Source: Candidatus Kapaibacterium sp. (GTDB lineage Bacteria > Bacteroidota > Ignavibacteria > Kapaibacteriales > UBA2268). From it: DNA of 64,000 bases. Of this stretch, positions 38,815 through 48,006 are shown one piece after another (positions within the stretch are counted from its first letter, which is position 1; the number at the start of each line of letters is the position of its first letter). Under the pieces are notes generated by a model. It worked only from the letters and a program-made list of their open reading frames with translations. It was not told where the DNA came from and did not search any database. The stretch covers positions 172,456 to 236,455 of the forward strand of contig JAPLFL010000128.1 of assembly GCA_026390695.1 (NCBI GenBank). The letters run 5' to 3'. Position numbers and translations under genes: made by a program.

Positions 38815-40245
38815 ATGGAAAAAATATTAATGGTTGATGATGAAGATATCTTCATTCCTTCACTAAGGATTTTATTTAATAATTTAGGTTATGAATTAAA
38901 TTATGCACCTAATGGTGAAGAGGCATTGACGGTTGCGCGTAATGAGCCACCAGTTTTAATCATTTCAGATATCCAAATGCCGGTTATGGACGGCTTTGAA
39001 CTATGCCACCAATGGCATCAAGACGATAACTTAAAGGATATTCCTTTTGTATTTTTCTCCGCTACTTATAATGAACCTGAAAATATTGAGTTTGCTTTAA
39101 ACATCGGAGCTGATAAGTTCATTCCCAAAGATACCGACATTGATGTTTTTTCTTCGCTAATTCAAGAAATTATTCAAAAATTTAAATCTGGGGATTTAGC
39201 AATAAATAATCATGATAGAATGAATGAATTTGAGTATTATAAGAATTATTCCGAAACTTTGATTAGAAAACTTGAAGATAAAATGGTCGCACTAACTAAA
39301 GTTAATAAGGAACAGGAGAATTTAATCGAGATACATAAACGTACATTAGAAGAATTACATTCTTTTAAAATCGCTGCAATGAGTATGATGGAAGATGCAG
39401 ATGAAGCAAGAAAGGAAGTAGAGGAAATCAATAAAGAATTAAACAAGAAAATAAGCGAAACAATCAGTTTAGCTCATGAACTTGAGATTAAAAATCAGGA
39501 GCAAGAAGCTCAGAATGTGGAACTAATGATCGCCAAAGAGCAAGCTGAAGCAGCTAATAAATTAAAAACAGCATTCCTTGCCAATATGAGCCATGAAATA
39601 CGCACTCCAATGATTGGAATTATAGGATTCTCAAGGATTCTTAGCGAAGGAAATCTATCAAAAAACGAGAAAAAAGAATATGCCGAAGAAATGAATAAAA
39701 GCAGTAAACGGCTTTTAGATCTCTTAAATAATATTATACTTACATCTCAATTGGAAACAGGTCACATTGAATTAGAATTAAGTGAATTCAATCTAAATAA
39801 TCTCATTGACGAAGTTTATTCCACCTATTTGGAATCAGCAAATAAAAATAAAATTGGATTAAATGTTTCAATTGAATTAAGAGATGATGATTCAAATATT
39901 AATAGCGATGAAGACAAAATTACTCAAATATTATCAAATTTAATAAGCAATGCACTTAAATTTACCAGTAACGGCAGCATTAGTTTTGGTTATCATTTAT
40001 TATCAAATGAATTTGAATTTTTCGTGAAGGATACTGGAATAGGTATATCTAAAGAATTTCTACCAAAAGTTTTTGAATTATTCAGTCAGGAAGACACTGC
40101 TTTAAATCGTTCTTACGAAGGCAGTGGAATAGGTTTAACAATTGTCCGTAATTATGTTGATTTATTAGGTGGCAGGATTTGGGCGGAAAGTGAGAAAGGA
40201 AAAGGAAGTACATTTTATTTCACTATTCCAAAGATTTGTACCTGA
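38815..40245 (+). CDS. Response regulator-histidine kinase hybrid
   Basis: 476 residues, cytoplasmic. REC domain 1-125 with acceptor D52 (LIISDIQMPVMDG). A long coiled coil covers about 135-250. HisKA phosphoacceptor H260 is in FLANMSHEIRTP. The HATPase domain has an N box (LSNLISNALKF), G1 (VKDTGIGIS), F box (LFSQED) and G2 (GSGIGLTIVRNYVDLLGG). A REC domain placed before the kinase is typical of proteins that receive a phosphate and tune their own kinase output. The broken PAS sensor upstream on the same strand lacks a kinase and may once have partnered it; the RAYT element now separates them. Confidence 0.93.
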   Translation: MEKILMVDDEDIFIPSLRILFNNLGYELNYAPNGEEALTVARNEPPVLIISDIQMPVMDGFELCHQWHQDDNLKDIPFVFFSATYNEPENIEFALNIGADKFIPKDTDIDVFSSLIQEIIQKFKSGDLAINNHDRMNEFEYYKNYSETLIRKLEDKMVALTKVNKEQENLIEIHKRTLEELHSFKIAAMSMMEDADEARKEVEEINKELNKKISETISLAHELEIKNQEQEAQNVELMIAKEQAEAANKLKTAFLANMSHEIRTPMIGIIGFSRILSEGNLSKNEKKEYAEEMNKSSKRLLDLLNNIILTSQLETGHIELELSEFNLNNLIDEVYSTYLESANKNKIGLNVSIELRDDDSNINSDEDKITQILSNLISNALKFTSNGSISFGYHLLSNEFEFFVKDTGIGISKEFLPKVFELFSQEDTALNRSYEGSGIGLTIVRNYVDLLGGRIWAESEKGKGSTFYFTIPKICT

Positions 40246-40383
40246 GTTGAAAGATTATCGGGTTTTTAAAGTTCATAAAATTAGGGGATAATTATTATTT
40301 CAATCGAAATCATAAAGAAATTTTACTCTGATTTTCCATTAATATTTGTTCGAAATAATATTTTTCTATCTAATAAAATACCT

Positions 40384-40580
40384 TTTTAAATCTCCCCTGC
40401 CCCTCTTTTGCAAAGAGGGGATTTTTATTATCCCAAATATTTCATTAAGATTTAACGTAATTGAAATATTATATGCGAATAAAGAGCTTTCTTAAATCTC
40501 CCCTGCCCCTCTTTTGCGGGTGAGGGGAATTCTATTGTACCCCCCCACCCGAAAAAGGGGGTAGGGGGATTTTCTCTTGC
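40384..40580. repeat. C/G-rich inverted repeats
   Basis: Several overlapping palindromes: CCCCTCTTTTGCAAAGAGGGG (40400-40420) preceded by ATCTCCCCTGC, a second copy of the left arm at about 40495, and CCCCCACCCGAAAAAGGGGG at about 40546. They are the same family as the elements at 41342 and 63402. Confidence 0.7.
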
Positions 40581-40686
40581 CTAATGAAATATTTGGGATT
40601 ATATAATCTTATGAAAAAATGAGTATGGCGATTTTTGAATTATTGATGACAAATTTGAGTTTAAATAAAATAAAACAGCTTTTGAT

Positions 40687-40804
40687 TATAGGGAAGTTCT
40701 AAAAACTCTATATTGTCATTCCTGCGAATGCAGGAATCCCCTTCCATGGCCCAATAGGGGATTCCTGCATTCGCAGGAATGACAGTTTTTAGAACTACCC
40801 TATA
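40687..40804. mobile_element. MITE-like palindrome, TATAGGG ends
   Basis: A nearly perfect long inverted repeat: the outer arms run from TATAGGGAAGTTCTAAAAACT (left) to its complement ending CTACCCTATA (right). Inside is the shared core TGTCATTCCTGCGAATGCAG ... TGCAGGAATGACA. No coding capacity. Confidence 0.78.
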
Positions 40805-40900
40805 TATTATACATTTCAGACCCTATAAAATAATTCACAGACCTTAGAATAATATTATTTAACCTTGTCATCATTGCTTTTGACATTGATAATACTATTT

Positions 40901-41089
40901 CTGGCGTTGGAAAATAGCTCACTGGCGTTGGAAAATAGCTCACTGGCGTTGGATAATAGTTCACTGGCGTTGGAAAATAGTTCACTGGCGTTGGAAAATA
41001 GTTCACTGGCGTTGGAAAATAGTTCACTGGCGTTGGAAAATAGTTCACTGGCGTTGGAAAATAGTTCACTGGCGTTGGATAATAGTTCA
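40901..41089. repeat. Tandem array, nine units of 21 bp, with inverted flanks
   Basis: Nine contiguous units CTGGCGTTGG(A/T)AAATAG(C/T)TCA. The array is bordered by TATTTCTGGC (40896-40905) and GCCAGAAATA (41097-41106), an inverted ten-base pair. Long open frames on both strands arise only from the period. Unit length and copy number equal those of the array at 12748-12936, and both units contain GGCG and AGCTC. Confidence 0.88.
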
Positions 41090-41341
41090 CTGGCGAGCCA
41101 GAAATACATTTTCCTCCCTTAGTTTACTATTTTTCATCTTCAGTTATATATTTGTTAATGACAGAAATAGTTTTATTATCTCCAGTTGCTATTAATTTAT
41201 ATTCAATAATATTATTGATAGCTTTAAAAATATCTTTGATAGCTTAAGATATACTTTTTTCAATGTCAGCTATTATTTTGACAAGGTAAAAGAGTGAGAT
41301 TATTATCACAGAAATAGTTTTGAGTGATTAATTTATAAATG

Positions 41342-41460
41342 AATGAAGAAAATCCCCCCTGCCCCCCTTTTTCAAAGAGGGGTTGAAGAAGAAATTACAG
41401 CAGAATACAATAAAATACCCCTCTTTGTAAAAGAGGGGTTGGGGAGATTTTCTTTAAAAA
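41342..41460. mobile_element. MITE-like inverted repeat, AAGAAAATC ends
   Basis: The left arm begins AAGAAAATCCCCCCTGCCCC and continues through CTTTTTCAAAGAGGGG. The right arm is its imperfect complement, ending GGTTGGGGAGATTTTCTTT, with a middle of about 35 bases. It belongs to the C-rich family at 40384 and 63402, and abuts the 3' end of the next - strand gene. Confidence 0.68.
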
Positions 41461-41468
41461 GATGCTTC

Positions 41469-44400
41469 CTACTTCTTCCCTTTCTTTTTGGGAGCTGCTT
41501 CGGGCTTTTTGTCTCGAAATGCAAGCTGATTTCCATCGCTTTTTATCACATTTTCAACGAATTTTTTCAATTCCTGAAATTCAGAACTCGGCACATAATC
41601 TTTTTTGAAGGCAAATTTCCTGTAAATGTTCAATATTCTATCCTTCAATTCAAAATGTAGATTGTACAAACCATGCTCGCAATCAATATCCACATTTACG
41701 GGAAGTTCTGCTAACTCTTTGCCTTCTGGAATCTGAACCTGGATATTCTCTTCGGTATAATCGGATTGATCATACCTGCCAACATCAATAGGAAGCTTTC
41801 GGTTATCGGTGGCAATTGCATCAAAACTACGTATATCATCGGTAAGAGGAAGTCTCATTGTTTGCAGATCAGTGATTTTTTGAAACACATCATCGACTGT
41901 GTAAGAATAGATATATGACAAACTATCAGCGGTATTTTTCAAATTATCATCGAATGACAAATTAATCAATTTTGATTTGGCAAAATCTTTTGCAATTGAT
42001 TCGGTCATGTTTTTGCGGCGTTCCTCGGGACTTTTATCTTTGTAATAAGCTCGTGTGGATGTTGTGGCGCCGCCAAAGCGTTTTGTCTTTACCTCGGCGG
42101 ACATTTGATTAATATTGAAAGATATTTTAGCCTGTCGAGTGATAAAGTTCAATTTGCGATCTTTGGGGTCAAGGTAAAAAGGTTTGCATACTTCATCTTT
42201 TTTGATTTCCAAAACGAAGGCATTTTTCAGTCCGCTTGAAATTGCGGCAAAGGGATTGAGATCGCTGGTAAGTTCAATATAGTATTTTTTACCTTGTACT
42301 TCAGCTTCGGCAATGCAGTGATTGAAGTCAATTGAAGGCAAGGGCATTAGGTTTCTGCCATTGAAGCGGGTGGAAACCAAAACGAGGTTTGCCTTAACTC
42401 CCATTTCGCGGCAGAGTGTTACAAAAAGTGTAGAAACATCTTTGCAATCACCGATTTGAGTGGAAATCACGCTCGATGCTTTCTGAGGGATGATTGCGCT
42501 TTGTCTGAACGAAACGCTGCTATATCTGATATTTTCGACAATATAATTATAAATCTTATGAATGATGTCCAACTGAGATAAACCTGCTCGTTTATCATCG
42601 GGGAATAATTCATTTATCAAATCTTTGATGTCAGGATCGCTTTTCATTTTGGTTTCGGTCAAATCGACATACCATTTAGAGACGAAATCCCAGTTAGGAA
42701 TGGAAGAAATATCTAACATTTCACCAAAATCAACGATAGGAGGCATATAGGATTCGGGTTTGACACCGTCTTTTTTCTGAGTTTCCCATGTGTAAACGGT
42801 AAAATCATCTATTTCTTTTATTTCAGGTTTCATATTAGAATTAGATAATTTATAATCAAACTTCATATCATTTGCGGCAATAACGGAGTATCGCTGGCGC
42901 AATGATGGAATAAATAAAGTAAAGTGCTGTTTGTCCCAGAAATAATACGAGAGCGACCCGAAATGGAAAGTATGAATTTTGTAAATAATCAAAATAGCAT
43001 CGCCGACTCCTAAATTGGTAAAGACAATGTCATTATCATTAACTTCAGCTTTCAATTTGGAGCCGTCTTTTTTATAAACTTCAGCTTTTTCGATAATTAA
43101 TTCCTGATTTCTGAAAACATTGACAGAATATTCCTTGAAATCATCGCGGCCTTGATTTGTGAGAACTTTTACCATCAAGTAAACTTTTTCTTCCATTGCC
43201 CCGCCGCTATAGACAATGCGTCTTGTGTCGTCGTAAAGAATAATGGAATTTTCGCTGGGATAATCGGTTTCGTTTGGAGCATCTTTAAATAATCTGGACC
43301 AGTCAGGTTCAGGAAAAATATCGAAAAGCGGCTTTTTGTTGTCCAATCTGCGCAATTTATTACGTGTATTAAAGCTGAAAGGATTGTATTTTATACTTTT
43401 TTGATAATAAGAGCGAGCAAGGTCATAGTTAGCTTTTTCTTTGTAACAATCGCCTAACTCTTGATAATAAAAAGCTTCATAAGGAGCAATCTGAATACAC
43501 TTCAAGTAGTTTTTAATAGCTTTATCGTAACTACCGGCATCGAAATATTTACCGGCCATTTCGGAGATGTAATCCACGCGAAGAGGTTCATCGTCGATTA
43601 ATTCCTGCATGAGATCAAAATATGCTCCCAAATCTTGTTTTTCAATCATCAAGGCAGCCAATTTCGCCCTGATAGTTAAATTATTATGCGATTTAACATA
43701 CTTTTTCAGAACAGTAACGGCTCCGTCTATATTTTTTTTAATATCTTTTTCAAGAATGAGTTTATAATTAACAAAAGTGTATTGATTTGGGGATTCATTA
43801 TATGCAAGATTAATATATTTGTATAATTCTTCAAATTTCTTGAGAGCTGCAATGAGCTGGATCTTCAAATTAAGAAATAAAATTCTGTTATTTCTTGTAC
43901 TTTCGAATTTTTCAACTTTATCAAGAATAGCCTGAGCCTCTTCGTAATTTTCCTTTTTCATTTCTTCTTCGAATTTAGAGGTAAGAGAAATAAGGCTTTC
44001 TGGTGCCTGCTGCTTTATAGATTCGAGCAAGAGACTGGTTTTAGTTTTATTATTTGATCTATTATAGAGTTGCATTTGATTATCAAGGGCAAAGATAGAA
44101 TTAGGCGCTATTTTAAGGATTTGTTTCCCGATTTTTCTCGCTTCTTTGGATTTATCATTCAAGGCATATAATTTTGAAAGAAGAATGTTATTGAGTAAAT
44201 CATCAGGATTAGCTTTCAGCTTATCTTCAAACCATTTTTCTGCGAAATTGGGAATCATCTTAGTTGCAAAATTCATCTCTTTTTGATACTGAGAGATAAC
44301 GGTTGAGAACTTTAATCCACTGATGTTAATGCCATCGGAATTGCAGATTCTTGCCAAAAAATTCATGTTCTGTATTTCGCTTGACCCTAATTGGAGAAGT

Positions 44401-45269
44401 ATTCTGTTGAAGCCTTTATGAATTTTAATCGTACCAATATAACAATCAAGCCCGTTATTTCTTTCTTCAGGTTCACTGATAAGTTCCTGATCGTTGAACC
44501 AAGCCCGTAAAGATCCACTTGTCCCGACACGCAGCTCTGCCTCGGTCTCGACAGAACTTTCGCAGAAAGTCTGAACATAAACAATTGAGTTAGTTACGGT
44601 AAAAAAATTCCAGAGAAAAGTCCAGCCATGACTGTTATTTTCCGGCAGATCAAACCATTTTACATCGGCATTATATTTATTTTTGAAGTTAAATTCCGGT
44701 TCAGGATGAATAATCGGCAGATAATTTTTATTAAAACCACTTGAAGAAATATTTTCAAACGTTCCGACAGCAGACCATTTACGAATTGAGCCGGTTTTTA
44801 AAACTTCTTTCTCGGCATCGGAATAACTTCCTTTTTCAATATAAGCTGAGGATAAAAAGTCATGAGCCATAGTCTTTATCATTCCATTAGTTTTATTCGA
44901 TTCAATAATATCCTGTAGAAAATCTGACATTTTTCTGTAATCATCATTTGAATAGGACATTATAGCTCTGCTCGACCAAAGAGCCATTAAGTAAGGATTA
45001 GGTTCGGGATTTGATTTATAGAATAGAGAGAAATTCTTAAGTGCAGCTTCGGATTCACCTTCAAAATCAGCAATCAAAGTAAGTGCAAGTAGTGCTTCTA
45101 ATTTATCCGGTTCGGCAGCAGAGGCAACCTTTGTGAATAATTGCTTTGCATTTTTAAAATCATTAATTTTAAATGCATTCCATGCTTGGCGCAAATCATC
45201 CGAAGATTTTAAATCAAGTGACGAAATTGATAAAAATATAATTAAAGCAGCAATTATTTTTGCTAACAT
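41469..45269 (-). CDS. Large TPR protein with DUF3857 and transglutaminase-like domain
   Basis: 1266 residues from the ATG at 45269, which has GAGGAG upstream and opens a signal peptide (LAKIIAALIIFLSISS); an ATG 15 codons earlier is unlikely. Residues about 30-170 and 350-650 are TPR-like helical repeats (YDKAIKNYLKCIQIAPYEAF, YDLARSYYQKSIKYNPFSF). A DUF3857-type beta domain follows (about 680-880). Then comes a transglutaminase-like core with Cys in IGDCKDVSTLFVTLC, His in FNHCIAE and Asp in ELTSDLNPF. A DUF3858-like beta region and a Lys-rich tail close it. This combination is common in Bacteroidota periplasmic proteins of unknown function. It is divergent from the beta-barrel gene. Confidence 0.87.
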   Translation of the reverse strand: MLAKIIAALIIFLSISSLDLKSSDDLRQAWNAFKINDFKNAKQLFTKVASAAEPDKLEALLALTLIADFEGESEAALKNFSLFYKSNPEPNPYLMALWSSRAIMSYSNDDYRKMSDFLQDIIESNKTNGMIKTMAHDFLSSAYIEKGSYSDAEKEVLKTGSIRKWSAVGTFENISSSGFNKNYLPIIHPEPEFNFKNKYNADVKWFDLPENNSHGWTFLWNFFTVTNSIVYVQTFCESSVETEAELRVGTSGSLRAWFNDQELISEPEERNNGLDCYIGTIKIHKGFNRILLQLGSSEIQNMNFLARICNSDGINISGLKFSTVISQYQKEMNFATKMIPNFAEKWFEDKLKANPDDLLNNILLSKLYALNDKSKEARKIGKQILKIAPNSIFALDNQMQLYNRSNNKTKTSLLLESIKQQAPESLISLTSKFEEEMKKENYEEAQAILDKVEKFESTRNNRILFLNLKIQLIAALKKFEELYKYINLAYNESPNQYTFVNYKLILEKDIKKNIDGAVTVLKKYVKSHNNLTIRAKLAALMIEKQDLGAYFDLMQELIDDEPLRVDYISEMAGKYFDAGSYDKAIKNYLKCIQIAPYEAFYYQELGDCYKEKANYDLARSYYQKSIKYNPFSFNTRNKLRRLDNKKPLFDIFPEPDWSRLFKDAPNETDYPSENSIILYDDTRRIVYSGGAMEEKVYLMVKVLTNQGRDDFKEYSVNVFRNQELIIEKAEVYKKDGSKLKAEVNDNDIVFTNLGVGDAILIIYKIHTFHFGSLSYYFWDKQHFTLFIPSLRQRYSVIAANDMKFDYKLSNSNMKPEIKEIDDFTVYTWETQKKDGVKPESYMPPIVDFGEMLDISSIPNWDFVSKWYVDLTETKMKSDPDIKDLINELFPDDKRAGLSQLDIIHKIYNYIVENIRYSSVSFRQSAIIPQKASSVISTQIGDCKDVSTLFVTLCREMGVKANLVLVSTRFNGRNLMPLPSIDFNHCIAEAEVQGKKYYIELTSDLNPFAAISSGLKNAFVLEIKKDEVCKPFYLDPKDRKLNFITRQAKISFNINQMSAEVKTKRFGGATTSTRAYYKDKSPEERRKNMTESIAKDFAKSKLINLSFDDNLKNTADSLSYIYSYTVDDVFQKITDLQTMRLPLTDDIRSFDAIATDNRKLPIDVGRYDQSDYTEENIQVQIPEGKELAELPVNVDIDCEHGLYNLHFELKDRILNIYRKFAFKKDYVPSSEFQELKKFVENVIKSDGNQLAFRDKKPEAAPKKKGKK

Positions 45270-45416
45270 ATTCTCCTCATAAAATGAAATTTGTAAAATT
45301 GGCAGCAGAAGCAATCAATCGAAGATCCGGCAATCATTATATTTCTGTTTTCTTGATAAATATTTCTGCTTATAATACGTTATTAATAAAAATGTAAATT
45401 ACACAAAACGAATAAC

Positions 45417-46370
45417 ATGAAAAAAACAATAATTATAATTTTACTATTAGGATCAAGTTTTAATTTATCTGCAAATAACCAAAAACTCTCAGATGAATTC
45501 ACTTCACAGTTTGGGCTATTTTATCGTCACCAATCTGCTTCCAAATTGTTCGATAATTCCGGGAATAATGTGACAGACTATCCGCTGCCAAAGCGAGCTA
45601 CGGATACATCTAATTACAGAAATTTATACGATAATACTTCAAATCAAATCGGTTTTTCAATTCGTTATTCTTTTTTAAAAAATTTTGTAGTTTATTCTGA
45701 TTTCGGTATAAAATTTAATCAGCTTGAGGAAAAACTAAGTGGAGCCTATCATTCGCCTGACGGCTTATATCAAGGTTCATATACAACCTTAAATTCAAAG
45801 ATATTTTATAGAACAACCTCTGAACTTTTAATTGGATTAAGATATCGTTTATACGAAGCCGATATATTTTCATATTTTTCGGCTGATGTAAAATTTCCGA
45901 ATAATTTTTCAGCCGGACCCGCTGCTGCGGCTGATACTAACGGATTTCCTGTGGATACAAGTGATAATAAATTTCTTGCAGGTAAAACACCTTTTGAGTT
46001 TTCACCAAATTTAACCATAGGGTATAAATTTGAAAAATCCAGAATATCCCTCAACTCTACTTATTTAATCAGATCAGATAATTGGGCTAATGCAATAAAA
46101 ATTCGCGCTAACATTGGCTTTGAAACAGTACCGGACACTTATTTGCAGTTTTTCCTGCAATATTACAGAACAATTTCAGACTCAGTTGATAAAGCTAAAA
46201 TGAATTTTTTCAGATATCCTGATTTTCCGGAAACCCTCAATGCCGGTACAAATTTTTCACTATTTGTAAACAAAGCATTTGTTATGAAATTTAATTTTGA
46301 TATAGATTTATTAGGAAAAAATTGCTGGTCTAATTCAAATATAGGTGTAGGAGCCTGTGTATTCTTTTAA
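45417..46370 (+). CDS. Predicted outer-membrane beta-barrel protein
   Basis: 317 residues. Signal peptide KTIIIILLLGSSFNLSANN, then alternating amphipathic strands typical of a barrel (IGFSIRYSFLKNFVVYSDFG, LIGLRYRL, NLTIGYKFEKSRISLNSTYL), ending in an aromatic residue (CVFF) as outer-membrane proteins do. I recognise no specific family. Its stop overlaps the convergent acyltransferase stop by four bases. It starts about 150 bases from the divergent TPR/transglutaminase gene and might share control with it. Confidence 0.72.
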   Translation: MKKTIIIILLLGSSFNLSANNQKLSDEFTSQFGLFYRHQSASKLFDNSGNNVTDYPLPKRATDTSNYRNLYDNTSNQIGFSIRYSFLKNFVVYSDFGIKFNQLEEKLSGAYHSPDGLYQGSYTTLNSKIFYRTTSELLIGLRYRLYEADIFSYFSADVKFPNNFSAGPAAAADTNGFPVDTSDNKFLAGKTPFEFSPNLTIGYKFEKSRISLNSTYLIRSDNWANAIKIRANIGFETVPDTYLQFFLQYYRTISDSVDKAKMNFFRYPDFPETLNAGTNFSLFVNKAFVMKFNFDIDLLGKNCWSNSNIGVGACVFF

Positions 46371-47509
46371 TAAAACAGAATATATAAAATATAAAATACT
46401 ATGATAGATCTGTAAACCGGTTTAAGAAATGAATATTTTTGACTGGTTTTACCAATAAACAATACAAAAAGCAACGATAGACTAAGAACTGCTGCCACGC
46501 TAATATAAACCCAAATCATCTCCAGATTTTTATTAAATACTCTTCCTATCGAAGGCATATCCAATAATCCATACAAGATTATTATATGTGCGATATATAC
46601 AAAAAGGGCTCTCTGACCAAAAAATGAGAATATTTCAGAGTATTTTTCAAACTTTGAATATAAAAATGTTACCGCTCCAATTATTTCCAAGACTATACCA
46701 GTTCTGATCAGCACCATTCCGGGGTTAGCGTTATTTACATTCGGGAAATTATAAGGATATTTCAAAAAAATATAATACAAAGGAATTCCTAAAAGCCCGA
46801 TTAGCAGCCCATAAACAGGTAGTTTTGTTTTTAAGTATATTAAGCGATTCTCTTTGCTGACAGATTTTATAGTAGTCCCCAAATATATCCCAAAAAGCAT
46901 ATAACCGGAAAATGGAAAAATTGCGAAATGTGAACCATGCTCCAATGAAAAATATTCACCGATAAAATCAGGATAATTAACGAACCATGGCTGCGATTGA
47001 ACAAGAGGTGTGGCAAAACAAAAAATAATTCCAAGAACTAATGAAATGACTCCAAGCTGAGAATCAGTTCGTGTAAAGAAATAAATCAGCAAAACAATCA
47101 CTAAAGTCATTGCCAGTAATTGAAGTATATTTACCTGATAAAATGACTGCCAGAGCGACGAATCTATATATATCAGATCATAAATCTTCCTAACCGGTAA
47201 ATTTAAAAAATATCCGATAAATAATAGTTTAAAAACTGTAAAAACTCTTTTATTTATAGTCAACCGATTCAAAAGACCGGATTGGTCGCGATTATTGGCA
47301 AAAACTTGAACGGCACCTGATACAATAAGAAATATAGGGGCAGTAACTCCACGAAAGAAATGCCAAATATTCCATGGAAAATCATTTACATTAGCAATTG
47401 AAACCGGAGCCAAAGAATCTATCACATGCCCTTGAATCATCATCAGCATTCCGATAATTCTGGCAAGATCAAGCGCTGCTATTCTACTGGAATTGTTATT
47501 AGAGTTCAT
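46367..47509 (-). CDS. Multi-pass membrane acyltransferase-like protein (DUF1624 / HGSNAT type)
   Basis: 380 residues from the ATG at 47509. A longer frame reaching 47611 is open only because MITE sequence precedes the gene. RIAALDLARIIGMLMMIQGH followed by FFRGVTAPIFLIVSGAV is the N-terminal pattern of DUF1624 / heparan-alpha-glucosaminide N-acetyltransferase-like and OpgC-like membrane acyltransferases, with about ten helices (for example QLLAMTLVIVLLIYFF, LPVYGLLIGLLGIPLYYIF, ALFVYIAHIIILYGLL). The candidate catalytic His is in MIQGH. These proteins move acyl groups across the membrane onto sugars; the acceptor is unknown here. Confidence 0.8.
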   Translation of the reverse strand: MNSNNNSSRIAALDLARIIGMLMMIQGHVIDSLAPVSIANVNDFPWNIWHFFRGVTAPIFLIVSGAVQVFANNRDQSGLLNRLTINKRVFTVFKLLFIGYFLNLPVRKIYDLIYIDSSLWQSFYQVNILQLLAMTLVIVLLIYFFTRTDSQLGVISLVLGIIFCFATPLVQSQPWFVNYPDFIGEYFSLEHGSHFAIFPFSGYMLFGIYLGTTIKSVSKENRLIYLKTKLPVYGLLIGLLGIPLYYIFLKYPYNFPNVNNANPGMVLIRTGIVLEIIGAVTFLYSKFEKYSEIFSFFGQRALFVYIAHIIILYGLLDMPSIGRVFNKNLEMIWVYISVAAVLSLSLLFVLFIGKTSQKYSFLKPVYRSIIVFYILYILFY

Positions 47510-47525
47510 AATTTTCGTGCATGTC

Positions 47526-47850
47526 ATTTCTGTGCATGAGACTGTGTGAAAACAGTAATTCCTTGTCTTTCCTGCGAAAGAGACTGTGTGAAAACTCTTT
47601 ATTGCTGTCATTCCTGCGAATTCAGGAATCTCCTAATTGCCATAGATGGGGATTCCTGCATTCGAGCCTGTGTAAAAACTATCTTTTTCTGTCATTTCGG
47701 CGCATGAAGGAATCCCCTGATTGGTACTGGATGGGGATTCCCGCATGCACGGTAATGACAATTCAGTAGAAGTTGTGAGTTTTTACACAAGCTCATTCGC
47801 AGGAATGACAATCCAGTAGAAGTTGTGAGTTTTCACACAGTCTCATGCGA
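47526..47850. repeat. Cluster of nested MITE-like fragments
   Basis: At least three partial copies of the TGTCATTCCTGCGAAT core lie between arms AGACTGTGTGAAAAC (left, twice) and GTTTTCACACAGTCTC (right), plus a variant TGTGTAAAAACT / AGTTTTTACACA pair inside. The nesting suggests repeated insertion of elements into one another. Confidence 0.7.
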
Positions 47851-47942
47851 ATGAATTACATTTTACAGGAACAAATATTTTAATTAAAAATATCTTCGCT
47901 CCTACATTCTACTCTTCTACCTTCTTTAAGCTCTTCTATTTC

Positions 47943-47980
47943 AAAAAAACTGCTCTGCCGCTTTTGGAGCGACAGAGCAG
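47943..47980 (-). terminator. Intrinsic terminator of the 1,700-residue gene
   Basis: On the - strand, CTGCTCTGTCGCT pairs with AGCGGCAGAGCAG (one mismatch), followed by seven T, starting about 27 bases after the stop codon. Confidence 0.85.
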
Positions 47981-48006
47981 CTATGTTAATAAATCAAACG
48001 GCTATT

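Noticed and set aside
40800..41122. Open frames of 84-96 codons in both directions with FPTPVNY or LALENSS repeats
   Set aside because: They are an effect of the 21-base tandem array; no start signal or non-repeat coding sequence.
47512..47611. N-terminal extension of the acyltransferase-like protein
   Set aside because: The extra 34 codons are MITE sequence (FHTVS repeats); the real N-terminus with RIAALDLARI follows the ATG at 47509.
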